A stretch of DNA of 64,000 nt, taken from contig JBMNRC010000005.1 of assembly GCA_050944455.1 (NCBI GenBank), positions 59,783-123,782 of the forward strand, read 5' to 3'. This DNA comes from Anthropogastromicrobium sp050944455. Lineage in GTDB: Bacteria > Bacillota > Clostridia > Lachnospirales > Lachnospiraceae. A program made the translations under genes and the position numbers. Under the pieces are notes generated by a model. The model ran no database searches. It was not told the origin of the DNA and was given only the letters and a program-made list of their open reading frames with translations. Positions 8,839 to 17,777 of this stretch are shown in pieces (position 1 is the first letter of the stretch; each line of letters opens with the position of its first letter).

Positions 8839-10983
8839 TCAGTTGCTGCTCTCCGTATCGGTTTCGGTCTCCGTCTCAGCTTCCGCTGCCGTATCGCTTT
8901 GCGCTTCTGTATCGGTTTCAGTTTCCGCGGAGGTTTCCAGCTCAGTGTTCAGGGTGTCGGTGACGTCGTGGTTTTTATCGAACAGGTAATAGTACTGCAG
9001 GGTTTCGTATTCGCTCAGCTTTTCAGCAGCGTCTCCGGTGAGCTCATCCGTGGTGAAGTAATTGCCTTCGCTGTCGATCACGCCTACCGAGTTGATTACC
9101 GGGAGCGTATCGTACAGATCAAGCAGGAACGTCTGGTATTCCGACATCGGAAGCCCCGCTGTCTCGAAAAGCAGGCTGCTGATGTAGTTCATGCTGGTCT
9201 GGATGCCGGTCTCCTGACCGATGTCATAATTGGCCCAGATGATGAAGGGAACCATCTCGCGCGTCTGGCGCTGTTCCAGGGTTTCGTTGTCGGCGTCGAT
9301 GCCGTACTCGTCGAAGATCGGCTGCACGACGTAGTCGTTGGGCTGATGGTCCCCGAAAAAGACAAGAATCGTCGGCTCGTCGGAGGCGGAGAGATCGTCC
9401 ATCAGGTCGGCAAGCGCCTGATCCGAAATTTTGATCAGGGACAGGTAATTGTTGAGGTACCGGTTGGAGGTTGTGTTCTCGAACGTAGCGACGACATCCG
9501 GCGTGAAATTGTCGTACGAGGTTCCGTACCCGCCGTGATTCTGCATCGTGACGTTGAAGACGAAGGTCGGTTCATCGTTTTCGCTCAGCACCCGCTCGAT
9601 ATTCAGGTAGTCGGAAGCGTCGTCGATGTACTTGCGCAGGATCGTGGTGTCCGTGAAATCGTACTTGAACAGCATCTCGTCAAACCCCATCAGCGGATAG
9701 ACTTTGTTGCGGTTCCATCCGGAGGCATTGTACGGGTGCATGGCCACTGTGTGGTAGCCGAGCTGGCTGAACTCGTTGACAATGGAATGGACCTCGGAGA
9801 ACAGGTACTGCTGGTAGGGTATGGAACCTGTCGGCAGAAAGGCCATGGTGTTGCCGGTCAGGCACTCGAATTCCGAATTTGCCGTGTTGCCGCCCAGAAC
9901 GGAGGAATAAGCGTATCCGCTGATGGTGTTGTCCACCTCGCCGTTCAGGATCGCGCGGACGTTCGGCATGTAGTCGACGTTGGTCTCAAACTCCCCGTTT
10001 ACGGCGGGATCCGAGAAGCACTCGTTCATGACGATAACGACGTTCGGCAGCGTTTCAGCGGTGCGGGCGGTTGTCTCCTGCCCGGAGAGAAGTTCCTCCG
10101 CGGAGGCGGTGGAGTAGCCCTCCGGCGCAGAGACGCGGATAAAGCGCAGGTTCATGAGGTAGGCGACCGCAAAGCCGTCCGTCCGGTACATGTAGCGGGG
10201 GGTGAACAGCGTGTCGTCCAGGCCCTCGTATTTGTCCGCGACGTCCGGGTCCCACAGCGTGTTGAGGTACATATAAGAGGGAATCAGCGTGATGCCGAAA
10301 AGCGCGAGGCGCGAAATGATGTTGACGGCTTTTCCGTGCTTCAGGCGGCGCGACCATTCGGTGAGCCGCACCTTGTACGTTTTTCCGCAGACATAGAACA
10401 GCGTCAGCAGCATCATCGTGATGACCGCGTAGCGCATGGTAAAGACCTTGGACCACGACTGCTCCCCGGCTACCGACAGCGCGGTCCCGATGGAGAGGAA
10501 GTCCCAGGGCTGCAGCGTCGTCGAGCGGAACTCGATGACGAAATAGTTGGCCATGCCGAATCCCCAGGCGATGATCTCCTCGATGCGCAGCGCCAGGGAA
10601 GCCCGGGCGGTCAGGAAGAACAGCAGCAGGAACAGCAGGTAATAGAAAATCAGGTTGAGAATGATGGCGTCCTGCTTCATGGCCTTGATCGTCGTCCCCT
10701 CGCCCCAGATCAGATGGGTGTAGCTTTCCATGAGGATGAAGAACAGGACAGGCAGCACCGCGGTCAGAGGAATCGCGAACGGCAGCGGCAGCCTGTCCGG
10801 CGTCATGATCAGGAGAAAGCTGGCGGCGGTGAGCCCGACGATGATCAGAAGCAATAAGTTCGGGTTCATCCCGGTGGGATCGTTTTTGAGAGCCAGAGCG
10901 GAGAAGATCACCGCTGCCGCGACGGTGACCGCGGTGGGAATGAACTTCGCCGGTTTTTTTAGCTGAGTGAAAAATGTTTTCAA
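8839..10983 (-). CDS. LTA synthase family membrane sulfatase-fold enzyme
   Basis: 714 residues, apparently from TTG (10983-10981); the ribosome binding site is weak, so the start is uncertain. Five membrane segments fill the N-terminal 200 residues, followed by an extracellular alkaline-phosphatase/sulfatase domain. The catalytic Thr is probably in GGNTANSEFE, with metal-binding motifs MNECFSDP, MQNHGG and FFGDHQPND. LtaS-type enzymes move glycerol phosphate from phosphatidylglycerol to polymer acceptors at the outer membrane face. It could instead be a phosphoglycerol transferase acting on another glycan. The last 35 residues are a Glu/Thr/Asp-rich low-complexity tail. It stands alone on the minus strand. 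Confidence 0.85.
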   Translation of the reverse strand: MKTFFTQLKKPAKFIPTAVTVAAAVIFSALALKNDPTGMNPNLLLLIIVGLTAASFLLIMTPDRLPLPFAIPLTAVLPVLFFILMESYTHLIWGEGTTIKAMKQDAIILNLIFYYLLFLLLFFLTARASLALRIEEIIAWGFGMANYFVIEFRSTTLQPWDFLSIGTALSVAGEQSWSKVFTMRYAVITMMLLTLFYVCGKTYKVRLTEWSRRLKHGKAVNIISRLALFGITLIPSYMYLNTLWDPDVADKYEGLDDTLFTPRYMYRTDGFAVAYLMNLRFIRVSAPEGYSTASAEELLSGQETTARTAETLPNVVIVMNECFSDPAVNGEFETNVDYMPNVRAILNGEVDNTISGYAYSSVLGGNTANSEFECLTGNTMAFLPTGSIPYQQYLFSEVHSIVNEFSQLGYHTVAMHPYNASGWNRNKVYPLMGFDEMLFKYDFTDTTILRKYIDDASDYLNIERVLSENDEPTFVFNVTMQNHGGYGTSYDNFTPDVVATFENTTSNRYLNNYLSLIKISDQALADLMDDLSASDEPTILVFFGDHQPNDYVVQPIFDEYGIDADNETLEQRQTREMVPFIIWANYDIGQETGIQTSMNYISSLLFETAGLPMSEYQTFLLDLYDTLPVINSVGVIDSEGNYFTTDELTGDAAEKLSEYETLQYYYLFDKNHDVTDTLNTELETSAETETDTEAQSDTAAEAETETETDTESSN

Positions 10984-11251
10984 ACTTCTGACGGCAGTGA
11001 TCCCGCGCTGAACGGCCTGTTGAATCGGCAGGCGCGGGAGGAGTGCCGATCCTCCTTTCCTGAACTGGCGGCGGAAATTCCCGCCGCGAGTACGATAGTG
11101 TTCAGTATATCACAATTCGATAAGGTGTTCACGGCGGCGCGGCGGCAAATTGTGTCTGAACTGTGAAAAATTCTTTCAGATTTCTGCAGGTAAAAGGACG
11201 GGATATAGGAAAAGAAAAGCGAAATATGGGATAGGAAATGCAAAGGGTAGG

Positions 11252-11304
11252 AAAAGAAGAGAAGAGAGAAAAGAAGAGAGAAAAGAAGAGAGAAAAGAAG
11301 AGAG
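11252..11304. repeat. Purine-strand 12-bp tandem repeat
   Basis: Three exact copies of AAAAGAAGAGAG (11269-11304) follow a degenerate copy at 11252. The whole plus strand here is purine, the minus strand pyrimidine. The repeat lies in a gene-free stretch of over 600 bases (10984-11646) that otherwise holds only the features listed here. Confidence 0.85.
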
Positions 11305-11350
11305 AAGAGCAAGGCTTTAGCAATGAAGGATGCAGATCCAGCTGGCTGTT

Positions 11351-11387
11351 GGGTTCTCTATACCCTGACTTTATTGTAGGAGGAGGA
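11351..11387 (+). repeat. Orphan second copy of the GH43 leader element
   Basis: 33 of 37 bases match 4450-4486, including TACCCTGACTTTATTG and the AGGAGGAGGA ribosome binding site. The first ATG downstream, at 11424, opens only ten codons. It sits beside the T tract of the plsY terminator. Confidence 0.6.
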
Positions 11388-11423
11388 AGGAAAAAGAAAA
11401 GACGCCCGCCGGGAGGCGGGCGC
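11388..11423 (-). terminator. Terminator of the PlsY-type gene
   Basis: On the minus strand CGCCCGCC, loop TCCC, GGCGGGCG, then TCTTTTCTTTTT. It lies about 225 nt beyond the plsY stop, after the 39-bp repeats. Confidence 0.75.
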
Positions 11424-11522
11424 CATGAATACAGATAATATAGAAAATACAGAATAAGACATTCTTTCAGAATTCAAAACCAAAATCCGGGTGAATCAGA
11501 CCCGGAACAGGAGGCCTTCCGG

Positions 11523-11685
11523 CCAGCGGTTCTTCGGAGGTGGCGGAACGCTTCTGCCAGAGATAAAACCAGCGGTTCTCCGGGGAACGCTTCTCCCTGA
11601 GAGAGGACCAGCGATTCTTCGGCGAATACTTCTGCCTGAGAGAGGATCAGCGGTTCTCCGGGGAGCGCTTCTCCCGGAGAGAGGA
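11523..11685. repeat. 39-bp tandem repeats overlapping the 3' end of plsY
   Basis: Copies start at 11523 (46 bp, with an insertion), 11569, 11608 and 11647 (39 bp each). The core is CCAGCGGTTCTCCGGGGAAC then GCTTCTCCCTGAGAGAGGA. The last copy encodes the end of PlsY including its stop codon. Because 39 is a multiple of three, frames on both strands stay open, but these are probably not genes. Confidence 0.85.
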
Positions 11686-12309
11686 AATTCCTTCCCGGAT
11701 TTTCCCCCACACGTCGTTCTTCGGACAGTTTCCGGAAGGAATGGTGCGGATCGCCGGCCAGTGTTCGTAAAAGCAGAGCGCGGCCAGTATAATGGCCAGA
11801 ACGCCGCCCTCCGGGCCATAGATCACAAACGCCGGGGGAATGAAAAACATCGGGATGGCGGCGCCGCCCAGGCACAGATACTGTGTAAAGAAGACGACCA
11901 GCATGCCGAGGACGTCGGCAAGCAGGCCCCACAGCGGAGAAATCAGAAACAGCGCCATGCAGCAGCAGGAAACGCCTTTCCCGCCGCGAAAACGGTGCCA
12001 TGCGGGAAAGCAGTGCCCGACTGTTGCGCCAAGCCCCGCGTAAAACAGGGAGATCGGGCCGATGGCTTTGCTGAACAGAAGATAGGAAATCAGGCAGGCG
12101 GCGATGGTTTTGCCCAGATCGCCGGCCAGCACGATGATTCCGGGGACAAAACCCAGCTGGGCCATGATGTTGGCCATGCCGGGATTGCCCGTCCCGATCT
12201 CAAAGGAAGATTTGCCGGCAGTTTTCCGGGCGACGGCCTCCGCGGTCAGAAAAGAGCCGCAGGCCGCGCCGATCAGAAAACACGTCAGCCGACCAAGAAT
12301 TTCATTCAC
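11647..12309 (-). CDS. plsY: PlsY-type glycerol-3-phosphate acyltransferase
   Basis: 220 residues from GTG 12309, preferred because GGGGGAAAG lies upstream and the first membrane helix follows within ten residues; an in-frame GTG at 12360 is the alternative. PlsY transfers the acyl chain from acyl-phosphate to glycerol-3-phosphate, the first step of phospholipid synthesis, in the membrane. Motif 1 (GSFLTAEAVARK), motif 2 in divergent form (GTGNPGMANIM instead of GSGNPGATN) and FRGGKGVS are visible between about six helices. The divergence suggests a second, specialised PlsY paralogue. The C-terminal residues and stop lie inside a 39-bp tandem repeat. Confidence 0.85.
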   Translation of the reverse strand: MNEILGRLTCFLIGAACGSFLTAEAVARKTAGKSSFEIGTGNPGMANIMAQLGFVPGIIVLAGDLGKTIAACLISYLLFSKAIGPISLFYAGLGATVGHCFPAWHRFRGGKGVSCCCMALFLISPLWGLLADVLGMLVVFFTQYLCLGGAAIPMFFIPPAFVIYGPEGGVLAIILAALCFYEHWPAIRTIPSGNCPKNDVWGKIREGISSLREKRSPENR

Positions 12310-12531
12310 GAATTCACACTTTCCCCCGATGTTCCGGGCGGTCCTGATCCGTTCGTCCACGCCGGCGTCCGCACAGACAATTTCCCACGCAGTCCCGGGT
12401 GGTCCGCCTGATTCTTCGGCAGCCGGACAGCTTTTCGGGAAGCCGCCTGATATCCGATGCTGCCGTTAACGCTGAGGAGTATCCGCAGCCGGCAGTCAGT
12501 CCTGCAGGCACCCGGCCTGTCGGGCTGCTGC

Positions 12532-15225
12532 TCACCGGATATCGTAAACGGAACGCACTTTCAGCGTTTTCGGGCTGCCTTCCGTGATCCGCACGGTCTT
12601 CTTTCCGGCCTCCATGTCGAAGAAGTTGTCGCTGAGCACGAAATCGGAATCGGGGCTGTAGATCTCCACTCCGCGGGCCCAGGCGCGGGAGGCAACCGTG
12701 ACGGAGTCCCCGTCCCGGACTACGGTCAGCCCCGGGTCCGCGAAATGATAGTGCTTCGGCGCCGTGAACAGCACCGAGCCCTCGCTGACGGTTTTCCCTC
12801 CGGAGACGAACCGGTAAGTCAGGTGGTTGGACAGAAAATCCGTGTCCGAGAAATCCCTGCGGTCAAGCCACCGGCTGGAGAACGGCTCCACGGTGATTTC
12901 TTCCGAACCGCTTTCGAGAATTTCGGATTCAGCGGAGCGCAGCTCCCATTCCACGGTGCCGCTTACTTCATCCCAAGTCTCGTTCGTCACGCACAGGCGC
13001 GCGTCCGAGACGTTCGGGCCGGGAAGTTCGACTACGGAGGAACGGTTGGTGATTTCGCAGTTCTCCTCGCACGAGATCATCACCGGCGCGAAAAAGCGCT
13101 TTGCGCTGTACTGCAGCGCTTTCCAGCGGCCGTAGTAATCCACCGAGGCCCACGAAGCCACCGGCCAGATGTCGTTGAGCTGCCAGTAGATGGCGCCCAT
13201 GCACCGGTTGTCCGTGCGGTTCCTGCGAAAATGCTCCACGCCGTAGCGGATGGCGTCGGCCTGCATGAGCTGTGAGGCGTAGATCAGCAGATCGAGGCTG
13301 GACGGATACAGATAGGTGCGCGAGAGATACGTCAGGATCTTCCCGTTCGCGTTGGCATTGCGCTGGTGGCGCTCCATCACGCGGGAAAAGATGTTTCGGT
13401 CTTCCGGCGCGGTGAACGACTCAACGGTTCGCAGGGACGGGAAGGACTGGAAGCCGAATTCCGAGAGATAGCGGAACATGTGCTTCCGGTAATCCGTGAA
13501 CGGCGCGCTTCCGTGCCAGACGTCCCAGTTGTGGACGTCGCCCGCGTCGGGGCTGTTCGGGTCCCTGAAGGATCCGCCCGAGGACGGGGAGGACGGCCAG
13601 TAGAAGGTGTTGGGATCTTCCTCCTGCAGAATCTGTGGGATGACATATTCGTACAGCCTGATATAGCTGGCCTGGATTTTTTCATGCCCCTCGCGCGGAT
13701 AGCCGGCGGTGAACATCTCCATCTCATTGTTTCCGCACCAGAGCCCCAGGGAAGCGTGATGGCGCAGCCGGCGCACGTTTTCGCGGATTTCCTGCGTGAC
13801 GTTCGCCAGGAAAGGCGCCGTGAACGGGTAATCGGCGCAGGCGAACATGAAATCCTGCCACACGACGATGCCGTACTCATCGCACAGGTCGTAGAACCAG
13901 TCCTGCGGGTAGGCGCCGCCGCCCCATACCCGGATCACGTTGAAGTGGCAGTCCCGGCAGATTTTCAGAAGCCTGCGGGTGCGCGCCGGCGTGACGCGGG
14001 AGAACAGATTGTCCTCGGGGATATAGTCCGCGCCCATCGCGAAGAAAGTCTGCCCGTTGCATTCGTGCGCGAAGGATTCGCCCCACTGGTCTTTTTCCCG
14101 GCGGACTGTCAGCGTGCGCAGGCCGATTTTGCGGAGAGCGGTGTCCAGAACGGGCGAAGGGCCGGAAGCCTGTCCGGCACCGCCTGCTCCGTCCGTTTTC
14201 CTCAGCTCGATATTTACCGTGTAAAGAGGCTGCTCCCCGAGGCCGTTCGGCCACCAGAGCCGCGGATGCGGAACTTCGGTGTACACCCCCGCGGCGAGCG
14301 GGCACAGAGGCTTTCCCTCCGGCGAGACCAGGGTGATTTCGGCGCGGAGACCGGGAGCCGGGCTGTCGCTGTAGTCCCAGCGGCTGTCCGGCGTGACATA
14401 CCAGCTTTTTCCCATCCGCGCACCCGCGGCGCCGCCGTCGAGAGGACTGTCAGCCTTCAGCTCGCCGGCGCTGCCGTCGGGAAGGCTATTGGTCTTCAGC
14501 CCGCCGGCATCGTCAGCGGCGGATCCGGATGTCCGCTCTGTTCCGTTTTCCACGGCGAACTTCCGACCGGAGCAGTCTTCCGCCTGCACCTGCACTTTGA
14601 GCCAGACCCTTCCGTTTTCATGATGCTGGAGTATCCGGACGTCCGAAATCCGGGCGGTGTCCCAGCCCGTCAGGTGCACAGGTTTCCAGATTCCCTCGTC
14701 CGGAAGACGGGGACCCCAGTCCCATCCGAACATGCAGGCGGGCTTGCGCAGATACATGAAGCCGGGCATGGCGTCCGTGGATCCCGTGAGCGCGTCATCT
14801 TTGCCGGCTTCCGCCGCTGCCGCCGCAAACCTGGTCGGGGACTGGATGTGAACCTCGAGATGGTTGACTCCGGGGCGGAGCAGGTCCCTGACCGGATATT
14901 CCCAAGCGCGGAAAAAGTTGTCGGTCTGCCCCAGCAGGACGCCGTTCAGCCGGATCTCCGAGAGCGTGTCGATTCCGTCGAAACGGAGGCTGATCTTTTC
15001 GTGGGCGGCCAGGTCCGCGCTGACGGTGAAATCGGTGATGAACAGGTAATCGCTGTCCGCCAGTTTCAGGGCGGGCAGCTCGTTTTCCCGGTAGAAGGGA
15101 TCTTCCATCTTCCCCTCGTCCAGAAGCAGGGAGCAGACGGAACACGGCACGGAGCCGGAAGCCAGCCTGCGGCCGGACCCGTCGGACAGGGTCCAGCCGT
15201 CTCTGAGGAGCACATCTGTTTTCAT
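12532..15225 (-). CDS. Beta-mannosidase, glycoside hydrolase family 2
   Basis: 897 residues from ATG 15225. Signature features are the N-terminal DGWTL start, Ig-like sandwich, and a TIM barrel with acid/base Glu501 in CGNNEMEMF and nucleophile Glu589 in LSEFGFQS. These motifs are typical of beta-mannosidases, which release mannose from the non-reducing ends of manno-oligosaccharides or N-glycan cores. No signal peptide, so cytoplasmic. Residues about 225-270 form a Gly/Ala/Asp-rich insert with near-repeats (LPDGSAGELKADSPLDGG) that the family does not need. It starts 16 nt after the glmS stop, so the two are probably co-transcribed, linking mannose and amino-sugar metabolism. Confidence 0.92.
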   Translation of the reverse strand: MKTDVLLRDGWTLSDGSGRRLASGSVPCSVCSLLLDEGKMEDPFYRENELPALKLADSDYLFITDFTVSADLAAHEKISLRFDGIDTLSEIRLNGVLLGQTDNFFRAWEYPVRDLLRPGVNHLEVHIQSPTRFAAAAAEAGKDDALTGSTDAMPGFMYLRKPACMFGWDWGPRLPDEGIWKPVHLTGWDTARISDVRILQHHENGRVWLKVQVQAEDCSGRKFAVENGTERTSGSAADDAGGLKTNSLPDGSAGELKADSPLDGGAAGARMGKSWYVTPDSRWDYSDSPAPGLRAEITLVSPEGKPLCPLAAGVYTEVPHPRLWWPNGLGEQPLYTVNIELRKTDGAGGAGQASGPSPVLDTALRKIGLRTLTVRREKDQWGESFAHECNGQTFFAMGADYIPEDNLFSRVTPARTRRLLKICRDCHFNVIRVWGGGAYPQDWFYDLCDEYGIVVWQDFMFACADYPFTAPFLANVTQEIRENVRRLRHHASLGLWCGNNEMEMFTAGYPREGHEKIQASYIRLYEYVIPQILQEEDPNTFYWPSSPSSGGSFRDPNSPDAGDVHNWDVWHGSAPFTDYRKHMFRYLSEFGFQSFPSLRTVESFTAPEDRNIFSRVMERHQRNANANGKILTYLSRTYLYPSSLDLLIYASQLMQADAIRYGVEHFRRNRTDNRCMGAIYWQLNDIWPVASWASVDYYGRWKALQYSAKRFFAPVMISCEENCEITNRSSVVELPGPNVSDARLCVTNETWDEVSGTVEWELRSAESEILESGSEEITVEPFSSRWLDRRDFSDTDFLSNHLTYRFVSGGKTVSEGSVLFTAPKHYHFADPGLTVVRDGDSVTVASRAWARGVEIYSPDSDFVLSDNFFDMEAGKKTVRITEGSPKTLKVRSVYDIR

Positions 15226-15241
15226 GACTGTTATTCTCCGA

Positions 15242-17086
15242 TTATTCTACTGTTACGCTCTTGGCGAGGTTCCTCGGCTTATCGACGTCCAGACCTTTGG
15301 CCACGGACAGGTAGTAGGCGAAAAGCTGCAGAGGAACGATCGCCACGCTGGTTGCGAAGTACGGGTCGGTTTTCGGGATATACACCGTGAAATCGGCCGT
15401 ATCTTCAATGTTATAGTTGCCGTAGGTCGTCAGCCCCATCAGGTATCCGCCTCTGGATTTCACCTCGACCATGTTGCTTAAGGTTTTCTCATACAGCGCG
15501 GGCTGCGTCAGCACGCCGACGACCAGCGTCCCGTTTTCGATCAGGCTGATGGTGCCGTGCTTGAGCTCGCCGGCAGCGTAGGCTTCGGAATGGATGTAGC
15601 TGATTTCCTTGAGCTTCAGGCTGCCTTCCATCGAGATGGCGTAGTCGATGCCGCGCCCGATAAAGAAAACATCCTTTGCGCTCGCGTACTTGGAGGCGAA
15701 CCACTGGATTCTCTCCTTGTCCTCCAGCGCTTTCTGGATCTTTTCGGGGAGCTGGGCGATGCTGTCCACCAGTTCGGCAAAGCGGCTGTCGTCGATCTTT
15801 CCGCGCACATGCGCGAACTGCACGGCGAGCAGGTAACCGGCGGCGAGCTGGGTGCTGTAGGCCTTGGTCGTCGCGACGGCGATTTCAGGACCTGCGAGCG
15901 TGTAGAAAACGCTGTCCGCCTCACGGGCGATGGTCGAACCGACGACGTTGATAATGCCGAGCGTCCGGGTGCCTTCTTCCTTTGCCTTGCGGAGAGCCGC
16001 CAGGGTGTCGGCGGTTTCGCCGGACTGGCTGATGATGATCGCCAAAGCGCCGGGCGCCTGAAGATTTTTGCGGTACCGGAATTCCGAGGCCAGCTCCACG
16101 CGGACCGGGATTTCGACCAGGTCCTCGAAAATGTACTGCAGGGCGACGCCGACATGGTAGGCGCTGCCGCAGCCGATCAGCACGATCTGGGTGAAGGAGC
16201 GGATGTCTTCGTCGGTGAGCCCGACGGCGGAGAAGTCCAGCGTACCGTCGTCCCTGAGAACGGAGTGGATGGTGTCGCGGACTGCCTTGGGCTGCTCGTG
16301 GATTTCCTTCATCATGAAGTGCTCGAAGCCGCATTTCTCGGCGGCTTTTTCGTCCATCTTCACTTCCACGGGCTCTTTATCGATGACTTCCTGATCAATA
16401 TTGTAAAACGTTACCTTGCCGCGTTCAAGCTTTCCGATCTCGTTGTTGCCGATATAATACACGGTGCGCGTGTACCTGAGGATCGCCGGGACGTCGGACG
16501 CCGCGTAGGTATTGTCTCCGCTGACGCCGACGATCAGCGGGGAATCTTTTCTGGCCACGTAAAGCTCATCCGGGCAGGATTTGAACATGACCGCAAGGGC
16601 ATAGGAACCGCGGATGCGCATCATGGAGCGGGAGAGGGCGTCCACCGGCCCTTCGCCGTATTTTTTCAGGTAATAATCGATTAGGTTGATGGCGATTTCC
16701 GTGTCCGTCTCGGAATAAAAGGTGTAGCCGTGGCGGGTCAGTTTATCCTTCAGCTCCTGATAGTTTTCGATAATGCCGTTGTGAACGCCGACAACCTCGC
16801 TGTCCTGCGAGATGTGGGGATGGGCGTTATTCTCGGACGGCTCCCCGTGGGTCGCCCAGCGGGTGTGGCCGATTCCGCAGGTCCCGTGCAGCGAAAGGCC
16901 GTCGTTGGTTTTCTCTTTCAGGACTTTGAGCCGTCCCTTGGCTTTCACGATCTCGATCTCATTGGTCTCGTCGTTCCTGACGGCGAGTCCCGCCGAGTCA
17001 TACCCTCTGTACTCCAGTTTGGTGAGGCCGTCCAGAAGAATCGGGGCAGCCTGTTCATTGCCGATATATCCGGAAATTCCACACAT
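15242..17086 (-). CDS. glmS: Glutamine-fructose-6-phosphate aminotransferase (isomerising)
   Basis: 614 residues from ATG 17086 with AAGGAGAG upstream. An open frame extends 60 codons further, but the start MCGISGYIG is required because Cys2 becomes the N-terminal nucleophile of the glutaminase domain. The N-terminal class II glutaminase domain (about 1-240) is followed by two SIS sugar-isomerase domains, ending in the characteristic DKPRNLAKSVTVE. GlmS makes glucosamine-6-phosphate for peptidoglycan and teichoic acid. A glmS ribozyme about 400 nt upstream should cleave the mRNA when glucosamine-6-phosphate is plentiful. The beta-mannosidase gene follows 16 nt downstream. Confidence 0.98.
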   Translation of the reverse strand: MCGISGYIGNEQAAPILLDGLTKLEYRGYDSAGLAVRNDETNEIEIVKAKGRLKVLKEKTNDGLSLHGTCGIGHTRWATHGEPSENNAHPHISQDSEVVGVHNGIIENYQELKDKLTRHGYTFYSETDTEIAINLIDYYLKKYGEGPVDALSRSMMRIRGSYALAVMFKSCPDELYVARKDSPLIVGVSGDNTYAASDVPAILRYTRTVYYIGNNEIGKLERGKVTFYNIDQEVIDKEPVEVKMDEKAAEKCGFEHFMMKEIHEQPKAVRDTIHSVLRDDGTLDFSAVGLTDEDIRSFTQIVLIGCGSAYHVGVALQYIFEDLVEIPVRVELASEFRYRKNLQAPGALAIIISQSGETADTLAALRKAKEEGTRTLGIINVVGSTIAREADSVFYTLAGPEIAVATTKAYSTQLAAGYLLAVQFAHVRGKIDDSRFAELVDSIAQLPEKIQKALEDKERIQWFASKYASAKDVFFIGRGIDYAISMEGSLKLKEISYIHSEAYAAGELKHGTISLIENGTLVVGVLTQPALYEKTLSNMVEVKSRGGYLMGLTTYGNYNIEDTADFTVYIPKTDPYFATSVAIVPLQLFAYYLSVAKGLDVDKPRNLAKSVTVE

Positions 17087-17204
17087 AATATTCTCTCCTT
17101 GGATAAAATTTGATGATTTGAATCTTCCCCAGGCGGCATACTGCGTATTGAAGGGATCATTGCTGCCTGCGCTGAGGCTGACTTTAAGAAGGCCTCCTTC
17201 AGAA

Positions 17205-17460
17205 GCCTGATTCATCGACTGATCCGATGCCTGATCTGATTGCTGGTTCGAAGTCCGATCTGACACTGACAGGGCCTGATCCGGGAATGATCCGGAGCTG
17301 ATAGGTTACTGACGCGAATTCCGCTTCGTGGATTGACGGGATCTGATCCGATACTGATTTGAAATCTGAACGGATGATACTGACAGGGATCAGATCCGAT
17401 ATTGACGGGGTCCTGCTTCATCGAATGATTCGAAGCCTGATTTGAAGCCGGAAATTTCAG
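17205..17460. repeat. Degenerate repeats in the glmS leader
   Basis: Motifs around TGATCCGATACTGA and ACTGACAGGGATCAGATCCG recur with variation. A longer unit, CCTG-TTCATCGA-TGATTCGA-GCCTGAT, occurs near 17206-17245 and 17411-17450. They fill most of the roughly 400 nt between the ribozyme and the glmS start. I see no convincing gene. Confidence 0.65.
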
Positions 17461-17482
17461 GTTAAACCTGTTTGTGGTGTTT

Positions 17483-17609
17483 GGGAAAAGATCTGTTGCA
17501 GTTTTCATTCTGTTTTTTGCTTTTCCCTGACGGAGCACCGGTCCGCCGCGGCATCCGCCGAATCTTTCGATAGCCGCGGTCCTCGTCAACCATAAATGGT
17601 CCGGGCGCT
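17483..17609 (-). ncRNA. glmS ribozyme (glucosamine-6-phosphate-responsive self-cleaving RNA)
   Basis: On the minus strand the element begins AGCGCC (17609-17604), the canonical cleavage site between A17609 and G17608. The conserved core follows: GGTTGACGAGGA, TATCGAA and TTCGGCGGATGCC, then a stem GGGAAAAG (17527-17520) with CTTTTCCC (17490-17483) enclosing the ACAGAATGAAAACTGCAACAGA segment typical of the 3' domain. The downstream gene is glmS, as expected. Cleavage exposes a 5'-hydroxyl RNA that is degraded in Firmicutes, lowering GlmS. The exact 3' limit is approximate. Confidence 0.93.
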
Positions 17610-17777
17610 AGCCTTTTCCGCTTCCTCGCGCAGAAAAGGTTTGAGCGTAAGATAGCATAAAATCGGGAGTTTGTATAGCTTTGTGAACAAAAATTCATGG
17701 TTTGGAGGAGTCCCGCCTTCCCGTCAGAGGGGAAGGTGCTTCCCATTTCAAATGCCTCCGCAAACAAAGCAATACTG

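Noticed and set aside
8899..10857. 650-codon plus-strand frame opposite the LTA-synthase-like gene
   Set aside because: Antisense shadow; residue composition is that of a reverse-complemented gene and no ribosome binding site is seen.
11474..12411. Long frames on both strands over the 39-bp repeats and plsY
   Set aside because: Repeat period divisible by three keeps them open; plsY motifs fix the real frame.
13366..15390. 670-codon plus-strand frame opposite the beta-mannosidase gene
   Set aside because: Shadow frame; the minus strand carries the complete GH2 catalytic residues.
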